Shown piece after piece: positions 9,367 to 18,129 of a DNA stretch of 64,000 nucleotides. A program made the translations under genes and the position numbers. This DNA comes from Hyphomicrobiales bacterium (lineage in GTDB: Bacteria > Pseudomonadota > Alphaproteobacteria > Rhizobiales > Rhizobiaceae), in NCBI GenBank assembly GCA_900465685.1, contig UEGR01000005.1:372001-436000 (forward strand), given 5' to 3'. The notes under the pieces are model-generated. The model was not told where the DNA came from. It ran no database searches and saw nothing but the letters and a program-made list of their open reading frames with translations. How positions within the stretch are numbered: position 1 is the first letter of the stretch; each line of letters opens with the position of its first letter.

Positions 9367-10089
9367 TCAATTGTCGGAAACGATCGTGCAGCGTCCCTTG
9401 CCTTGCAGAATTTCGGCCAAGCCGCCGTTTTCATGGATGGAATAGACTATTATCGGAATGTTGTTCTCGCGCGCAAGGGCGACGGCAGCCGTATCCATGA
9501 CAGCAAGGCCGCGATCGAGAACTTCCTTGTGGGTGAGCGTGTCGAAACGCGTCGCGGTCGGGTCCTTTTTCGGATCAGCCGAATAGATGCCGTCAACCTG
9601 CGTGCCCTTCAACAGCGCATCCGCTTCGATTTCCGCCGCGCGCAGCGCAGCAGCAGAGTCGGTCGTGAAGAACGGATTGCCCGTGCCGCCTGCGAAAATC
9701 ACCACTTTGCCCTCGTCCATATAGGCCGTAGCCTGACGCTGCGAGAAGCTCTCGCAGATTTCAGGCATTGCTATGGCGGAGAGAACAACGGCATCAACGC
9801 CGATCTTGTGCAGTGAAGTGCGCAGCGCCAGCGAATTGATCACCGTCGCCAGCATGCCCATATGGTCGCCGGTCACGCGGTCGCCGCCCTTGGACGCCAC
9901 CGCTACACCGCGAAAAATATTGCCGCCGCCGATCACCACGCCGACTTCGATACCCAGCAGACGGGCCTGCTTGATATCGTTGGCGATCCGGTCTGCGACG
10001 GAAACATCGATGCCGAAACCCTGACTGCCCATCAATGCCTCGCCCGAGGCTTTCAAAAGGACGCGCTTGTAGGCGGGCTTGCCGGACAT
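9367..10089 (-). CDS. pyrH: UMP kinase
   Basis: Phosphorylates UMP to UDP in pyrimidine nucleotide synthesis; bacterial PyrH is a hexameric amino-acid-kinase-fold enzyme. The 240-residue product begins 'MSGKPAYKRVLLKASGEALMG'-like and has 'VGVVIGGGNIFRG' and 'DHMGMLATVINSLAL', typical of the family. The open frame extends upstream to 10161, but the ATG at 10089 has a GGAGAG before it and gives the standard length. It sits between tsf and frr as in most bacteria. Confidence 0.96.
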   Translation of the reverse strand: MSGKPAYKRVLLKASGEALMGSQGFGIDVSVADRIANDIKQARLLGIEVGVVIGGGNIFRGVAVASKGGDRVTGDHMGMLATVINSLALRTSLHKIGVDAVVLSAIAMPEICESFSQRQATAYMDEGKVVIFAGGTGNPFFTTDSAAALRAAEIEADALLKGTQVDGIYSADPKKDPTATRFDTLTHKEVLDRGLAVMDTAAVALARENNIPIIVYSIHENGGLAEILQGKGRCTIVSDN

Positions 10090-10141
10090 GGAATGCTCTC
10101 CGCTGATCGAAATAAAGTGATTGTGTTGGGTTCCGATACAC

Positions 10142-10173
10142 GAAGGGCACCGCGTTGTCACGCGATGCCCTTC
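10142..10173 (-). terminator. Hairpin between tsf and pyrH
   Basis: GAAGGGCA at 10142-10149 opens a 13-bp stem with a six-base loop that closes at 10173; the single C/A mismatch becomes a G-U pair in the minus-strand transcript. No T-run follows it in that direction, so it may attenuate or stabilise rather than fully terminate between tsf and pyrH. Smaller imperfect hairpins lie between it and the tsf stop. Confidence 0.45.
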
Positions 10174-10246
10174 ATAATCAAAAGCCTTTTCAGGCTAAAG
10201 CCTGTTCTGAAAGCAGAAAGTCGCTTTCAGAGGAAGAAAGAGCTGA

Positions 10247-11164
10247 TTAGCCCTTGGCAGCAGCAGCGACTTCAGCAGCGAAATCGCTTTCTTCCTTTTC
10301 GATGCCTTCGCCGAGAGCGACGCGGGCAAAGCCGACGATCTTGGCCGGAGCGCCAATGGTCTTTTCAGCTTCCTTGAGGGCAGCTGCAACCGTCAGATCC
10401 GGATTGATGACGAAAGCCTGCGAAAGAAGAACGACTTCTTCGTAGAACTTGCGCATACGGCCTTCGATCATCTTTTCGATGATGTTGTCCGGCTTGCCGG
10501 ATTCACGAGCCTGCTCGATGAAGATCGACTTTTCGCGTTCAGCGGCAGCCGGATCAACGTCTTCAGCGGTCAGCGCGAGCGGGTTGATTGCAGCAACGTG
10601 CATGGCAACCTGACGACCGAATGCGTTTGCAGCTTCTGCATCGCCAGCGGTTTCGATAGCAACCAGAACGCCGAGCTTGCCGAGACCGTCAGCAACGCCG
10701 TTGTGGATGTAGGTTGCAACGGTACCCTGCGAAACGCTGAGGGCAGCCGAACGACGGAAGCTGATGTTTTCGCCGATGGTTGCAACTGCGTCCTTGGCAG
10801 TTTCGGTGACGGACTTGCCGTCGACATTGGCGTTGGCCACAGCTTCGGTCGAACCGTCGGTTGCCAGAGCAGCCTGAGCGATCTTGCGAACCAGATCCTG
10901 GAAAGCGTCGTTGCGGGCAACGAAGTCGGTTTCGGAGTTGACTTCAACGACAACAGCCTTGTTGCCGGAAGATGCAACGCCAACCAGACCTTCAGCAGCC
11001 GTACGGCCAGCCTTCTTGTCAGCCTTTGCAATGCCCTTGGCGCGCAGCCAATCGACAGCAGCTTCGACGTCGCCATTGGTTTCTGCAAGAGCAGCCTTGC
11101 AGTCCATCATGCCAGCGCCGGTCAGTTCGCGGAGTTCTTTAACCTGAGATGCGGAAATGCTCAT
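10247..11164 (-). CDS. tsf: Translation elongation factor Ts
   Basis: Guanine-nucleotide exchange factor for EF-Tu. The 305-residue protein has the N-terminal UBA-like domain with '[16 protein letters not shown]', then the core signature '[17 protein letters not shown]'. The length is normal for Rhizobiales. The ATG at 11164 gives the family N-terminus '[11 protein letters not shown]'; an extension to 11179 in the open frame is less likely. It follows rpsB by about 194 bp, and that spacer holds a leader hairpin. Confidence 0.97.
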   Translation of the reverse strand: MSISASQVKELRELTGAGMMDCKAALAETNGDVEAAVDWLRAKGIAKADKKAGRTAAEGLVGVASSGNKAVVVEVNSETDFVARNDAFQDLVRKIAQAALATDGSTEAVANANVDGKSVTETAKDAVATIGENISFRRSAALSVSQGTVATYIHNGVADGLGKLGVLVAIETAGDAEAANAFGRQVAMHVAAINPLALTAEDVDPAAAEREKSIFIEQARESGKPDNIIEKMIEGRMRKFYEEVVLLSQAFVINPDLTVAAALKEAEKTIGAPAKIVGFARVALGEGIEKEESDFAAEVAAAAKG

Positions 11165-11188
11165 TGTGTCGCCTTTCACGAAAGCGAA

Positions 11189-11209
11189 GGCACACCGAAT
11201 GGGTGTGCC
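11189..11209 (-). other. Leader hairpin just upstream of tsf
   Basis: GGCACACC at 11189-11196 pairs perfectly with GGTGTGCC at 11202-11209 across a five-base loop. It ends 25 bases before the tsf start codon. No T-run follows it on the minus strand, so it is better read as a 5'-leader or processing hairpin than a terminator. Confidence 0.45.
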
Positions 11210-11248
11210 AACTTTGAACCGGCGCTATTTTGACGTAGCGTGTTTTTG

Positions 11249-11282
11249 CCCGAAAACCGTCAAACGTGCTTCGGAATCACGC
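11249..11282. repeat. Degenerate copy of the CCGAAAA/TTTTCGG dispersed repeat
   Basis: On the minus strand this reads as a decayed version of the repeat core seen at 17545, 30771 and 32575 (CCGAAGCACGTTTGACGG followed by TTTTCGG). It lies in the rpsB-tsf spacer. Similarity is judged by eye and is partial. Confidence 0.35.
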
Positions 11283-11358
11283 CCTTGCGCCGGAATGAAA
11301 CGAGATTATCCATCCGCCTCTATCAGAGATATGACGGATGGATGAAATCATGCGCTGA

Positions 11359-12129
11359 TTAAGCGCCTTCAGCCGGAGCTTCGAGGGCTGGCTCAACCGG
11401 AGCTTCAGCCTGTGCACCGATGTCGATGCCCATTGCGCCCTGCTGGCGAGCAATACCGTCGAGAGCAGCGCGTGCAATCAGATCGCAATAGAGCGAGATA
11501 GCGCGTGCGGCGTCGTCGTTGCCCGGGATCGGGTAGTCGATCTGGTCTGGATCGCAGTTCGAATCGATCACAGCAACAACCGGAATGCCAAGACGCTTGG
11601 CTTCCTGGATAGCAATTGCTTCCTTGTTGGTGTCGATGATGAAGATCAGGTCAGGAACCGAACCCATGTCCTTGATACCGCCGAGTGCGCGGTCAAGCTT
11701 TTCACGCTCACGCTGAAGGTTCAGAAGTTCCTTCTTGGTGAAGCCCTGGCCTTCGCCGGCCAGAAGTTCGTCGAGCTTGCGCAGACGCTGGATCGAGTTG
11801 GAGATCGTCTTCCAGTTGGTCATCATGCCGCCGAGCCAGCGGGCGTTGACGTAGTACTGAGCCGAACGGTTTGCTGCATCGGCAATGATGTCCGAAGCCT
11901 GACGCTTCGTGCCGACGAACAGAACGCGACCGCCGCGAGCAACGGTGTCCGAAACGATCTTCAGCGCGTTGTGCAGCAGAGGAACGGTCTGGGACAGGTC
12001 CATGATGTGGATGTTGTTACGAGCGCCATAGATGAAAGGCGCCATCTTCGGGTTCCAGCGGTGGGTCTGGTGGCCGAAGTGAACACCAGCTTCCAGAAGC
12101 TGGCGCATGCTGAAATCAGGCAATGCCAT
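11359..12129 (-). CDS. rpsB: 30S ribosomal protein S2
   Basis: Structural protein of the small subunit. The 256-residue product begins '[20 protein letters not shown]' and has '[19 protein letters not shown]' and '[19 protein letters not shown]', all S2 signatures. The last 20 or so residues are an Ala/Pro/Glu-rich tail typical of alphaproteobacterial S2. The ATG at 12129 is chosen over an upstream in-frame start at 12213 because it matches the universal N-terminus. First gene of the rpsB-tsf-pyrH-frr cluster. Confidence 0.97.
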   Translation of the reverse strand: MALPDFSMRQLLEAGVHFGHQTHRWNPKMAPFIYGARNNIHIMDLSQTVPLLHNALKIVSDTVARGGRVLFVGTKRQASDIIADAANRSAQYYVNARWLGGMMTNWKTISNSIQRLRKLDELLAGEGQGFTKKELLNLQREREKLDRALGGIKDMGSVPDLIFIIDTNKEAIAIQEAKRLGIPVVAVIDSNCDPDQIDYPIPGNDDAARAISLYCDLIARAALDGIARQQGAMGIDIGAQAEAPVEPALEAPAEGA

Positions 12130-12445
12130 CTTTATTTTCCTTTTCCGGTTTAACCTCCACGGGCTGAGGCGATTGCTCGCCACCGGAGGTTCTTGCCGGA
12201 TTTCTCCCGACAAAAGCCCAATCCCGTGTGTGGAATAGGCGCGCTGTTAACTGATCGCGCCATGAATTGCAAGTCGTTTGGCCAATATACCGCAATCCGT
12301 CCGCAGGATGAAAGCGTTTCAGCGCTCACGGTCGGATTACTGGCTTATATAATTACCCCAAGAATGAAAATCTACGGGAATGAAACACCAAGAAAAGATA
12401 ACAGCAATGCAAACAGTATCTTTTTCATATAAAAATCCATTAAAT
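12130..12445. promoter_or_regulatory. Spacer upstream of rpsB, expected rpsB promoter and leader
   Basis: About 316 bp with no supported gene before the eipB terminator. An imperfect inverted repeat GGCGCG...CGCGCC lies near 12238-12261. The region turns AT-rich from about 12340. The rpsB promoter must lie here because the gene upstream (eipB) is closed by its own terminator, but I cannot place the boxes securely. Confidence 0.4.
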
Positions 12446-12480
12446 TAATAAAAAAGGCTACAATGCAGTGCATCGTAGCC
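12446..12480 (-). terminator. Intrinsic terminator after eipB
   Basis: On the minus strand a 12-bp stem (12456-12480, GGCTACGATGCA with its partner and one G-U pair) is followed directly by CTTTTTTATTAATTT. A textbook stem plus T-run, 31 bp past the eipB stop. Confidence 0.85.
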
Positions 12481-12510
12481 TTCATATAAATATATGTCAC
12501 TTTACATTTA

Positions 12511-13362
12511 CTACTTGCAGCTGACCTTCTGATCAGCCTTGTCGAATACATCGAGCTTCACAAGCTTGCCGCGCATGGCAAAGTCACCATAGTCCATGGT
12601 GAGGTCACGGGTGATGCCGTTGCGGTAAAGTTTGAAGTTGATGCGGTAGATTGGCAGTCCGTCCTGCTTTTCCTTGTCATCGAAATAGGCAATGGTCACT
12701 GGCCAGACCGGATCCTTGGAAAATTTGCCCATAAACTTGGTTTCGTCATCGGCTGGATTCTGCCCCTTGCCGACGACTACCGTGGTGGCGACCACGCGGT
12801 CGGCATCTTCAGAGGCGTCGAATAGCGAGGTCTGGTAAAACTTCTCGCCCGCTTCCGCCTTGCCGATCAGCTCTTCCATATGCTGGGTGGGAAACTGCGT
12901 TGCCCGCAGATCAATCTTGTTTTCTTTCGGCTTCGAAAGTTCCACAACGGTCTTGCCGCCTTCAAGCTTGGCATCGCCGCGCACTTCCTTGACGAGATCC
13001 TTGTCAACGAAGGTTTTGTTGACGAAACGGAAGCTCTTGCCGTCATTGCCTTCAAACGTCGTCGTCTGCTGATCGGTCACGCGCTGCGGTTGTTCTTCCA
13101 TGTCGATGCGGGTCACGAAACGGAAGTTGGTCGTATAGCCTTCGCAGGCCGATCCGTTGAACTCGTAAACCATGCGCCCGGTCAGGCCACTGATTCCCGA
13201 CTTTTCATCGGCACGGTCCAGTGTCAGGTCATAAACGGCACGGTGCGGCACCAGCGTTACAGTCGAAGCCGCTTGGGCCACGCTCGCAAGTCCAGCCCAC
13301 ACACAGGCAGCGGTTCCACTTGCAGCTACAGCAACCTTAAAACCCGGCTTCAAAAAACGCAT
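12511..13362 (-). CDS. eipB: Periplasmic cell-envelope integrity protein EipB (DUF1849)
   Basis: Matches the EipB family described in Brucella abortus, a secreted beta-spiral protein needed for envelope integrity and normal infection. The 283-residue protein starts at the ATG 13362, which has a GGGAG eight bases upstream, and has a signal peptide ending near 'ASVAQAAS'. Mature features include 'VPHRAVYDLTLDRADEKSG' and 'GLTGRMVYEFNGSACEGY'. Two mature cysteines, Cys73 and Cys282 at the extreme C-terminus, fit the conserved disulfide reported for EipB. It is monocistronic with its own terminator and divergent from a RidA-family gene. Confidence 0.88.
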   Translation of the reverse strand: MRFLKPGFKVAVAASGTAACVWAGLASVAQAASTVTLVPHRAVYDLTLDRADEKSGISGLTGRMVYEFNGSACEGYTTNFRFVTRIDMEEQPQRVTDQQTTTFEGNDGKSFRFVNKTFVDKDLVKEVRGDAKLEGGKTVVELSKPKENKIDLRATQFPTQHMEELIGKAEAGEKFYQTSLFDASEDADRVVATTVVVGKGQNPADDETKFMGKFSKDPVWPVTIAYFDDKEKQDGLPIYRINFKLYRNGITRDLTMDYGDFAMRGKLVKLDVFDKADQKVSCK

Positions 13363-13504
13363 ACATGAATCTCCCGATGAGTTGACAAGCATGATAAAAA
13401 AACTCGTGGCGGAAGCGAGGCAAAAAACGCACCCTTCCCAAAAGCTTCACCGATTCTGCCTATAGGTTGACGGAGAAGTCCCTTTGCAAGCAAGGATTAA
13501 TGCA

Positions 13505-13969
13505 ATGACCGACACGATCGAAAGACGCCTGAAAAATCTGGGTATATCCCTGCCGGTAGCGGCTGCACCTGCCGCAAACTATGTTCCTTTTGCTGAAACA
13601 GGCTCGCTTTTGCTCACGTCTGGCCAGCTGCCGCTGGAAAATGGCAAACTTGTGCACACTGGCCAGGTTGGCGACAAATTGACGGTTGCCCATGGTCAGG
13701 TTGCAGCGCGCGCTTGCGCCGTGAATATTCTCGCACAGGCCAAGGCCGCACTCGGCGATCTTGAAAAGATCAAGCGCATCGTAAAGATCACTGTTTTCGT
13801 GTCATCGACGGCCGATTTCGTTGAACAGCATCTCGTCGCCAATGGCGCGTCGGATCTGCTCGTCGCCGTTCTGGGCGATGCAGGCAAACATGCGCGCTCC
13901 GCTGTCGGCGTCGCCAGCCTGCCGCTCAACGCACCGGTTGAAGTCGAAGCGATTATCGAGGTTGCATAA
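13505..13969 (+). CDS. RidA/YjgF-family protein
   Basis: RidA proteins hydrolyse reactive enamine/imine intermediates made by PLP enzymes. This 154-residue member belongs to a longer subfamily: 'FAETGSLLLTSGQLPLENGKL', then 'AARACAVNILAQAKAALGDL' and a C-terminal 'APVEVEAIIEVA' strand with the family Glu. I chose the ATG at 13505, although a TTG at 13484 in frame has a GGAG upstream. Its stop overlaps the start of the next gene by one base (TAATG), so the two are coupled. The substrate is unknown. Confidence 0.8.
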   Translation: MTDTIERRLKNLGISLPVAAAPAANYVPFAETGSLLLTSGQLPLENGKLVHTGQVGDKLTVAHGQVAARACAVNILAQAKAALGDLEKIKRIVKITVFVSSTADFVEQHLVANGASDLLVAVLGDAGKHARSAVGVASLPLNAPVEVEAIIEVA

Positions 13970-14694
13970 TGTCCTCCATCGAATGGCTCGCAAAGCGCCC
14001 AATAGCGCATCGCGGATTGCATGATCTGAACAAGACCCGTTGGGAAAACACGCTGGCTGCCTTTGAAGCTGCCGCCAAGGCGGGTTTTGCTATCGAATGC
14101 GACGTGCATTTGACGAAAGACGGCGGCGTGGTCGTTTTCCATGATGACGACCTGCAACGCCTTGCAGGGCGCGAGGGCCGTATCAGCGATCTGACGCTGG
14201 CTGAAGCAACCGCGCTTCATGTCGGCGGCACTGAAGAGCGTGCACCGACGCTCCGCCAGATGCTTGATCTGGTCGATGGTCGCGTTCCACTGGTGATCGA
14301 GCTGAAAGGCATCGAAGGTCGCGACGATGGGCTGGTTGCAGCGGTTGCGCGTGAACTCGCCGGATACAAGGGCGAAGCCGCCATCATGTCGTTCGACCAT
14401 CACCTGATCCGCCGCTTTGCAAGCGACGCGCCGGGCATTCCGGGCGGGCTGACTGCGGAAGGCACGCGCCCGCGGGATTTCGAAGCGCATTTCTCCATGC
14501 TCGCGCATGGCATTTCCTTCGTATCCTATAATGTGCACCATCTGCCGAACCCGTTCGTCACCTTCGTGCGGGAAAAGCTGCATATGCCGGTGATCAGCTG
14601 GACCGTCCGTGACCGCGAGATGCAAAAGCACAGCGAACTCAATGTCGAACAGATAACGTTCGAAGGGTTCGATCCGCGCGCACTGGTCGCCTGA
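13969..14694 (+). CDS. Glycerophosphodiester phosphodiesterase family protein
   Basis: GDPD enzymes cleave glycerophosphodiesters to glycerol-3-phosphate and an alcohol. The 241-residue TIM-barrel protein has 'IAHRGLHDLNKTRWENT' (His/Arg/Glu motif), 'IECDVHLTKDGGVVVFHDD' (metal ligands Glu-x-Asp and catalytic His) and 'VPLVIELKG' (metal-binding Glu). No signal peptide is visible, so it probably acts in the cytoplasm, like UgpQ. Coupled to the RidA-family gene upstream and 16 bp before a FemAB-like gene. Confidence 0.88.
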   Translation: MSSIEWLAKRPIAHRGLHDLNKTRWENTLAAFEAAAKAGFAIECDVHLTKDGGVVVFHDDDLQRLAGREGRISDLTLAEATALHVGGTEERAPTLRQMLDLVDGRVPLVIELKGIEGRDDGLVAAVARELAGYKGEAAIMSFDHHLIRRFASDAPGIPGGLTAEGTRPRDFEAHFSMLAHGISFVSYNVHHLPNPFVTFVREKLHMPVISWTVRDREMQKHSELNVEQITFEGFDPRALVA

Positions 14695-14710
14695 CAACAA
14701 AGGATTTGCG

Positions 14711-15901
14711 GTGAACGACGAAGATCCGCACAGTGAAGAAAGCTTCGTTCTTCGCATCGTTGAAAATATCAGCGAATTTACAGAAGACGAGTGGAGCAGT
14801 CTTGCCGGGGCCTCCCGGCAGGATGCGAACTATAATCCTTTTACAACCCGCGCTTTTCTGTCCGCTCTGGAGGAATCGGGTTCCGTTTCTCGGAAAGCGG
14901 GCTGGCTGCCGCGTCATCTTCGCCTCGAAAACAATCATGGCGAGTTGCTCGGCGTCGTGCCGAATTACCTCAAGGGTCACAGCCAGGGCGAATATGTGTT
15001 CGACCACGGCTGGGCGGACGCGTTTGAACGCGCTGGCGGGCGATACTACCCGAAATTTCAGGCAGCGATCCCTTTCACGCCTGCAACCGGACCGCGCCTG
15101 CTCAACCACATCGCCTATGACGGCGAAGCTGTGCGGCTGGCGCTGGCGGGCGGCTTGCGCGAACTGACGGATCAGGCAGGCGTGTCCTCCGCACACGTAA
15201 CCTTTGCCCTGCCCGATGAGATCGTGGCGCTTGAGCGCGCAGGCTTCCTCCATCGGACGGACCAGCAGTTTCATTTCATAAACAACGGCTTTTCCAATTA
15301 TGATGACTTCCTGAGTGAGCTTGTTTCGCGCAAACGCAAAGCGCTCAAAAAGGAACGTCGCGAAGCGCTGTCCGACGGTATTGAAATCGAATGGCTGACC
15401 GGCAGCGACCTGACGGAAGCGGTCTGGGATAATTTCTTTGCGTTCTACATGGATACAGGAAGCCGCAAATGGGGCCGCCCCTATCTCAACCGCAAGTTCT
15501 ATTCGCTGATCGGCCAAACCATGGCCGAGGATATTCTGCTGGTCATGGCGAAACGCGCCGGGCGCTATATCGCAGGCGCCATCAATTTCATCGGCGGCGA
15601 CAGGCTGTTCGGCAGGCATTGGGGCTGTATCGAAGATCACCCCTTCCTGCATTTCGAGGTCTGCTATCACCAAGCCATTGATTTCGCCATTGAGCGCAAG
15701 CTGCGCGTGGTGGAAGCAGGCGCGCAGGGCGAACACAAGCTCGCGCGCGGCTATGTGCCTGTTACCACCCATTCCGCGCATTACATCGTCAATGAAAGTT
15801 TTCGGGATGCCGTGAGTGACTATCTTGATCGGGAACGGCGCGAGGTTGAACAAATTCACGAGGCGCTGGAGGAACATACCCCCTATCGCCACGAAGACTG
15901 A
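14711..15901 (+). CDS. FemAB-like GNAT-fold acetyltransferase (PF04339 type)
   Basis: The 396-residue protein matches a large family annotated as GNAT or peptidoglycan biosynthesis/recognition proteins: 'NPFTTRAFLSALEESGSV', 'YVFDHGWADAFERAGGRYY', 'FISRKRKALKKERR'-like basic helix and C-terminal 'HKLARGYVP'. The start is a GTG at 14711 with AAGGA before it. The family's substrate is not established, and peptidoglycan modification is only a guess from fold. It is the third gene of the 13505-15901 plus-strand run. Confidence 0.75.
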   Translation: MNDEDPHSEESFVLRIVENISEFTEDEWSSLAGASRQDANYNPFTTRAFLSALEESGSVSRKAGWLPRHLRLENNHGELLGVVPNYLKGHSQGEYVFDHGWADAFERAGGRYYPKFQAAIPFTPATGPRLLNHIAYDGEAVRLALAGGLRELTDQAGVSSAHVTFALPDEIVALERAGFLHRTDQQFHFINNGFSNYDDFLSELVSRKRKALKKERREALSDGIEIEWLTGSDLTEAVWDNFFAFYMDTGSRKWGRPYLNRKFYSLIGQTMAEDILLVMAKRAGRYIAGAINFIGGDRLFGRHWGCIEDHPFLHFEVCYHQAIDFAIERKLRVVEAGAQGEHKLARGYVPVTTHSAHYIVNESFRDAVSDYLDRERREVEQIHEALEEHTPYRHED

Positions 15902-15972
15902 TCCAACGAAGCTTGCCTAAATGCGCTCCGTGCGGTCAGATTTGGTCGAATTCCAGCATTGGAGAGAATCGC

Positions 15973-16395
15973 ATGTCTGCCACCTATGACGACAACAACA
16001 TCTTCGCAAAAATCCTGCGCGGTGAAATTCCGTCCACCCGCGTCTACGAAACCGACGATGTCGTCGCCTTCATGGATGTCATGCCGCAGGGCACCGGCCA
16101 CACGCTGGTCGTGCCGAAAGCACCGTCGCGCAACCTGCTCGACGCCAAGCCCGAGACGCTGGCTATCGTGATCGGAACCGTGCAGAAAATCGCACAGGCG
16201 GTGAAGAAGGCGTTTAATGCCGATGGCGTCACCGTCATGCAGTTCAACGAACCGGCTTCCGGCCAGACCGTCTATCATCTGCATTTCCATGTCATTCCGC
16301 GTTTTGAGGGCCTCGCTCTCAAGCCGCATACCGGCCAGATGGAAGACCCCGCCGTTCTTTCAGCAAATGCTGAGAAAATTCGCGCAGCGCTCTGA
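15973..16395 (+). CDS. HIT family protein (histidine triad hydrolase)
   Basis: The 140-residue protein has the histidine triad 'HLHFHVIPR' near the C-terminus and 'FAKILRGEIPSTRVYETDD' at the N-terminus, as in bacterial HinT-like nucleotide phosphoramidases and hydrolases. The ATG at 15973 follows a GGAGAG and fits the family start; the open frame before it is not conserved-looking. It follows the FemAB-like gene by 71 bp and converges on azlD. Confidence 0.92.
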   Translation: MSATYDDNNIFAKILRGEIPSTRVYETDDVVAFMDVMPQGTGHTLVVPKAPSRNLLDAKPETLAIVIGTVQKIAQAVKKAFNADGVTVMQFNEPASGQTVYHLHFHVIPRFEGLALKPHTGQMEDPAVLSANAEKIRAAL

Positions 16396-16407
16396 TAAGA
16401 CTCCGTT

Positions 16408-16755
16408 TTAGAGCGTCAGCAACCCGGTAATCAGCAGGATTTCCGCGACCGCGATACCGACGAGCAGACGCTTGCCGGCCATCAGATAAGCGGCAAATCC
16501 TGCACCGGCTGCTCCGACCCGCAGCCAGATCGGCGAATCGGCAAGAGCGCCGTTCGGATAAAGGATAAGCTGCGCAATCACGCCTGCGACCAGCGCCGTT
16601 GCGATGCATCGCACCAGCACGAGCAGCTCGGAATCCTCGCGCACCCGCCCGCCAACGATCACGCCCATGACGCGAAAAATATAGGTTGGCAGCGATCCCG
16701 CCAGTATGATGAAGACGAACGGCCACCACCAGCTGTCGAAACTGTTCCAGTTCAT
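16408..16755 (-). CDS. azlD: AzlD family branched-chain amino acid exporter small subunit
   Basis: Small membrane partner of AzlC in an exporter of branched-chain amino acids or analogues. The 115-residue protein has three to four hydrophobic segments and the motif 'AGSLPTYIFRVMGVI' followed by 'LVRCIATALVAGVIAQL'. It overlaps azlC by 4 bp, the usual coupling of this pair. The exported substrate cannot be told from sequence. Confidence 0.9.
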   Translation of the reverse strand: MNWNSFDSWWWPFVFIILAGSLPTYIFRVMGVIVGGRVREDSELLVLVRCIATALVAGVIAQLILYPNGALADSPIWLRVGAAGAGFAAYLMAGKRLLVGIAVAEILLITGLLTL

Positions 16756-17528
16756 AGCGCCTCCTCCTTCGCCAAGCTGCGCTTCCGGTGGAAGCCAAAG
16801 GCAATCAGGCCGCCAACAATACCGGTGCAGAGCAGGTCATATCCGGGCATGAACTGGTGAAAGACCGGAAACAGCAGCAGGCCGGACGCCATGGCGACCT
16901 GCCCTGCCCGTTCGCGTGCCGACCGCCAGAGCGAGGTTAGAAAATACATCGGAGTGAGCAGGAAAAGTGCTGCAAACACAACCGGCGGGAACGAAGACGA
17001 CAGCATATAGACAATCGCCACCACCAGCGCATTGGTTCCAACCAGAACCGAGCCGATTCCGGCGAAATAGCTGGTGCGCATGTCGCGCGGAATGTTGCGC
17101 AACTCCTCCATCGCCATGACCCATGCCGTGACCGCCACGAAATGGCACAGCGCCGCCAGTGTCAGCTTGCGCGTTTTCGGTCCTTTGAGTTCAGGCAGAA
17201 GCGCCACCACCATCGGCATAAGCCGTACCGACGACAGGCCGACAGCGAGTGCGGCGGCAGGCCATGTCGCGCCGGCGCTGATGGCGCCGATCAGCACGAC
17301 CTTGGCCGGTAGCGCCCAGATGGTCAGCGTCATGAACACCGCCTGCCCAACCGAGATGCCGCTTTCAATGGCAAGTCCGGCAAAGCCGACAAACGAACTC
17401 ATCAGCAATATGGCAGGAATGCTGAAAATGCGCCCACAACCACGCAGGAACCAGCGAAAATGCTGACCGCTATGCGCTGAAGTCACGTCCTGTTGCGGAG
17501 GCTGATCGGGAAGTAGAGTCGCTGGCAT
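16752..17528 (-). CDS. azlC: AzlC family branched-chain amino acid exporter large subunit
   Basis: Large membrane subunit of the AzlCD exporter. The 258 residues hold about six hydrophobic segments, with 'AGLAIESGISVGQAVFMTL', 'WPAAALAVGLSSVRLMPM' and 'LPELKGPKTRKL' typical of AzlC. Start is ATG at 17528. A dispersed repeat copy begins 16 bp upstream of the start codon, in the spacer to a same-strand GNAT gene. Confidence 0.9.
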   Translation of the reverse strand: MPATLLPDQPPQQDVTSAHSGQHFRWFLRGCGRIFSIPAILLMSSFVGFAGLAIESGISVGQAVFMTLTIWALPAKVVLIGAISAGATWPAAALAVGLSSVRLMPMVVALLPELKGPKTRKLTLAALCHFVAVTAWVMAMEELRNIPRDMRTSYFAGIGSVLVGTNALVVAIVYMLSSSFPPVVFAALFLLTPMYFLTSLWRSARERAGQVAMASGLLLFPVFHQFMPGYDLLCTGIVGGLIAFGFHRKRSLAKEEAL

Positions 17529-17544
17529 GGAGACACGTTAGAAT

Positions 17545-17607
17545 GCATACCGAAAAGTGTGAAATGGTTTTCGGGTGACAAGGTGCGTTAAAACAAAATT
17601 CTAACGC
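17545..17607. repeat. Dispersed repeat, CCGAAAA/TTTTCGG type
   Basis: Core CCGAAAAGTGTGAAATGG then TTTTCGG, flanked by GCATA and GTGCGTTAAAACAAA. The core is an imperfect inverted repeat. Similar copies occur at 30771 and 32575 in this window. It lies between the GNAT gene (17621) and azlC. Confidence 0.7.
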
Positions 17608-17620
17608 GATAAGCGCCACT

Positions 17621-18076
17621 TCAAGAAAGACCACCTTCAGACGCCCGCCGCTTTTCGAGACGAATGTAGTCAGGCCCGACAGTCTTATCGTTCCCCCACC
17701 CCATGCTCCGATAGAAGCCAGCAGCTCGCGTTGACGCTCCTGTCTCAAGCCAAATCAGCGCGTGACGCTTGAACAGTTCTTGCTCTGCGATTTGCACCAA
17801 CCGTTTTCCGATGCCTTTGCCTTCATGGCCCGGAAGAACAAATGCCGCAAAAAGCGAACCTTCAGCGTTATCAATCATCGAAAAACCGACAATCTCATTG
17901 TCGTATAGAGCGACCCAACAGCAAAGAGACGCCAGAATCATCTCTGAGACGCTTGCTTCGGTAATCCCCATATCGGCCATTTGCTCTACAGACAGATGGT
18001 TTTCTCTTACTGAAGTTCTGACATGCGTTATGCGCGGCATATCAGACGGCGTGGCCTGTCGAATTATGAACTGCAT
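17621..18076 (-). CDS. GNAT family N-acetyltransferase
   Basis: The 151-residue protein has the acetyl-CoA binding motif of GNATs, 'VLPGHEGKGIGKRLVQIAEQ' (R/Q-x-x-G-x-G/A), an N-terminal 'IRQATPSDMPRITHVRTSV', and 'TRAAGFYRSMGW' near the end. Substrate unknown. It is read leftwards between the clpA terminator and a dispersed repeat. Confidence 0.85.
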   Translation of the reverse strand: MQFIIRQATPSDMPRITHVRTSVRENHLSVEQMADMGITEASVSEMILASLCCWVALYDNEIVGFSMIDNAEGSLFAAFVLPGHEGKGIGKRLVQIAEQELFKRHALIWLETGASTRAAGFYRSMGWGNDKTVGPDYIRLEKRRASEGGLS

Positions 18077-18088
18077 ATTCCCCCATAA

Positions 18089-18118
18089 ACAAAAAAGGCC
18101 CCTCCGAAGAGGGGCCGC
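18089..18118 (-). terminator. Intrinsic terminator after clpA
   Basis: On the minus strand GGCCCCTC (18109-18116 side) pairs with GAGGGGCC across a four-base TTCG loop and is followed by TTTTTTGTTT. Perfect 8-bp GC stem, 12 bp past the clpA stop. Confidence 0.92.
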
Positions 18119-18129
18119 CTTATCATGCT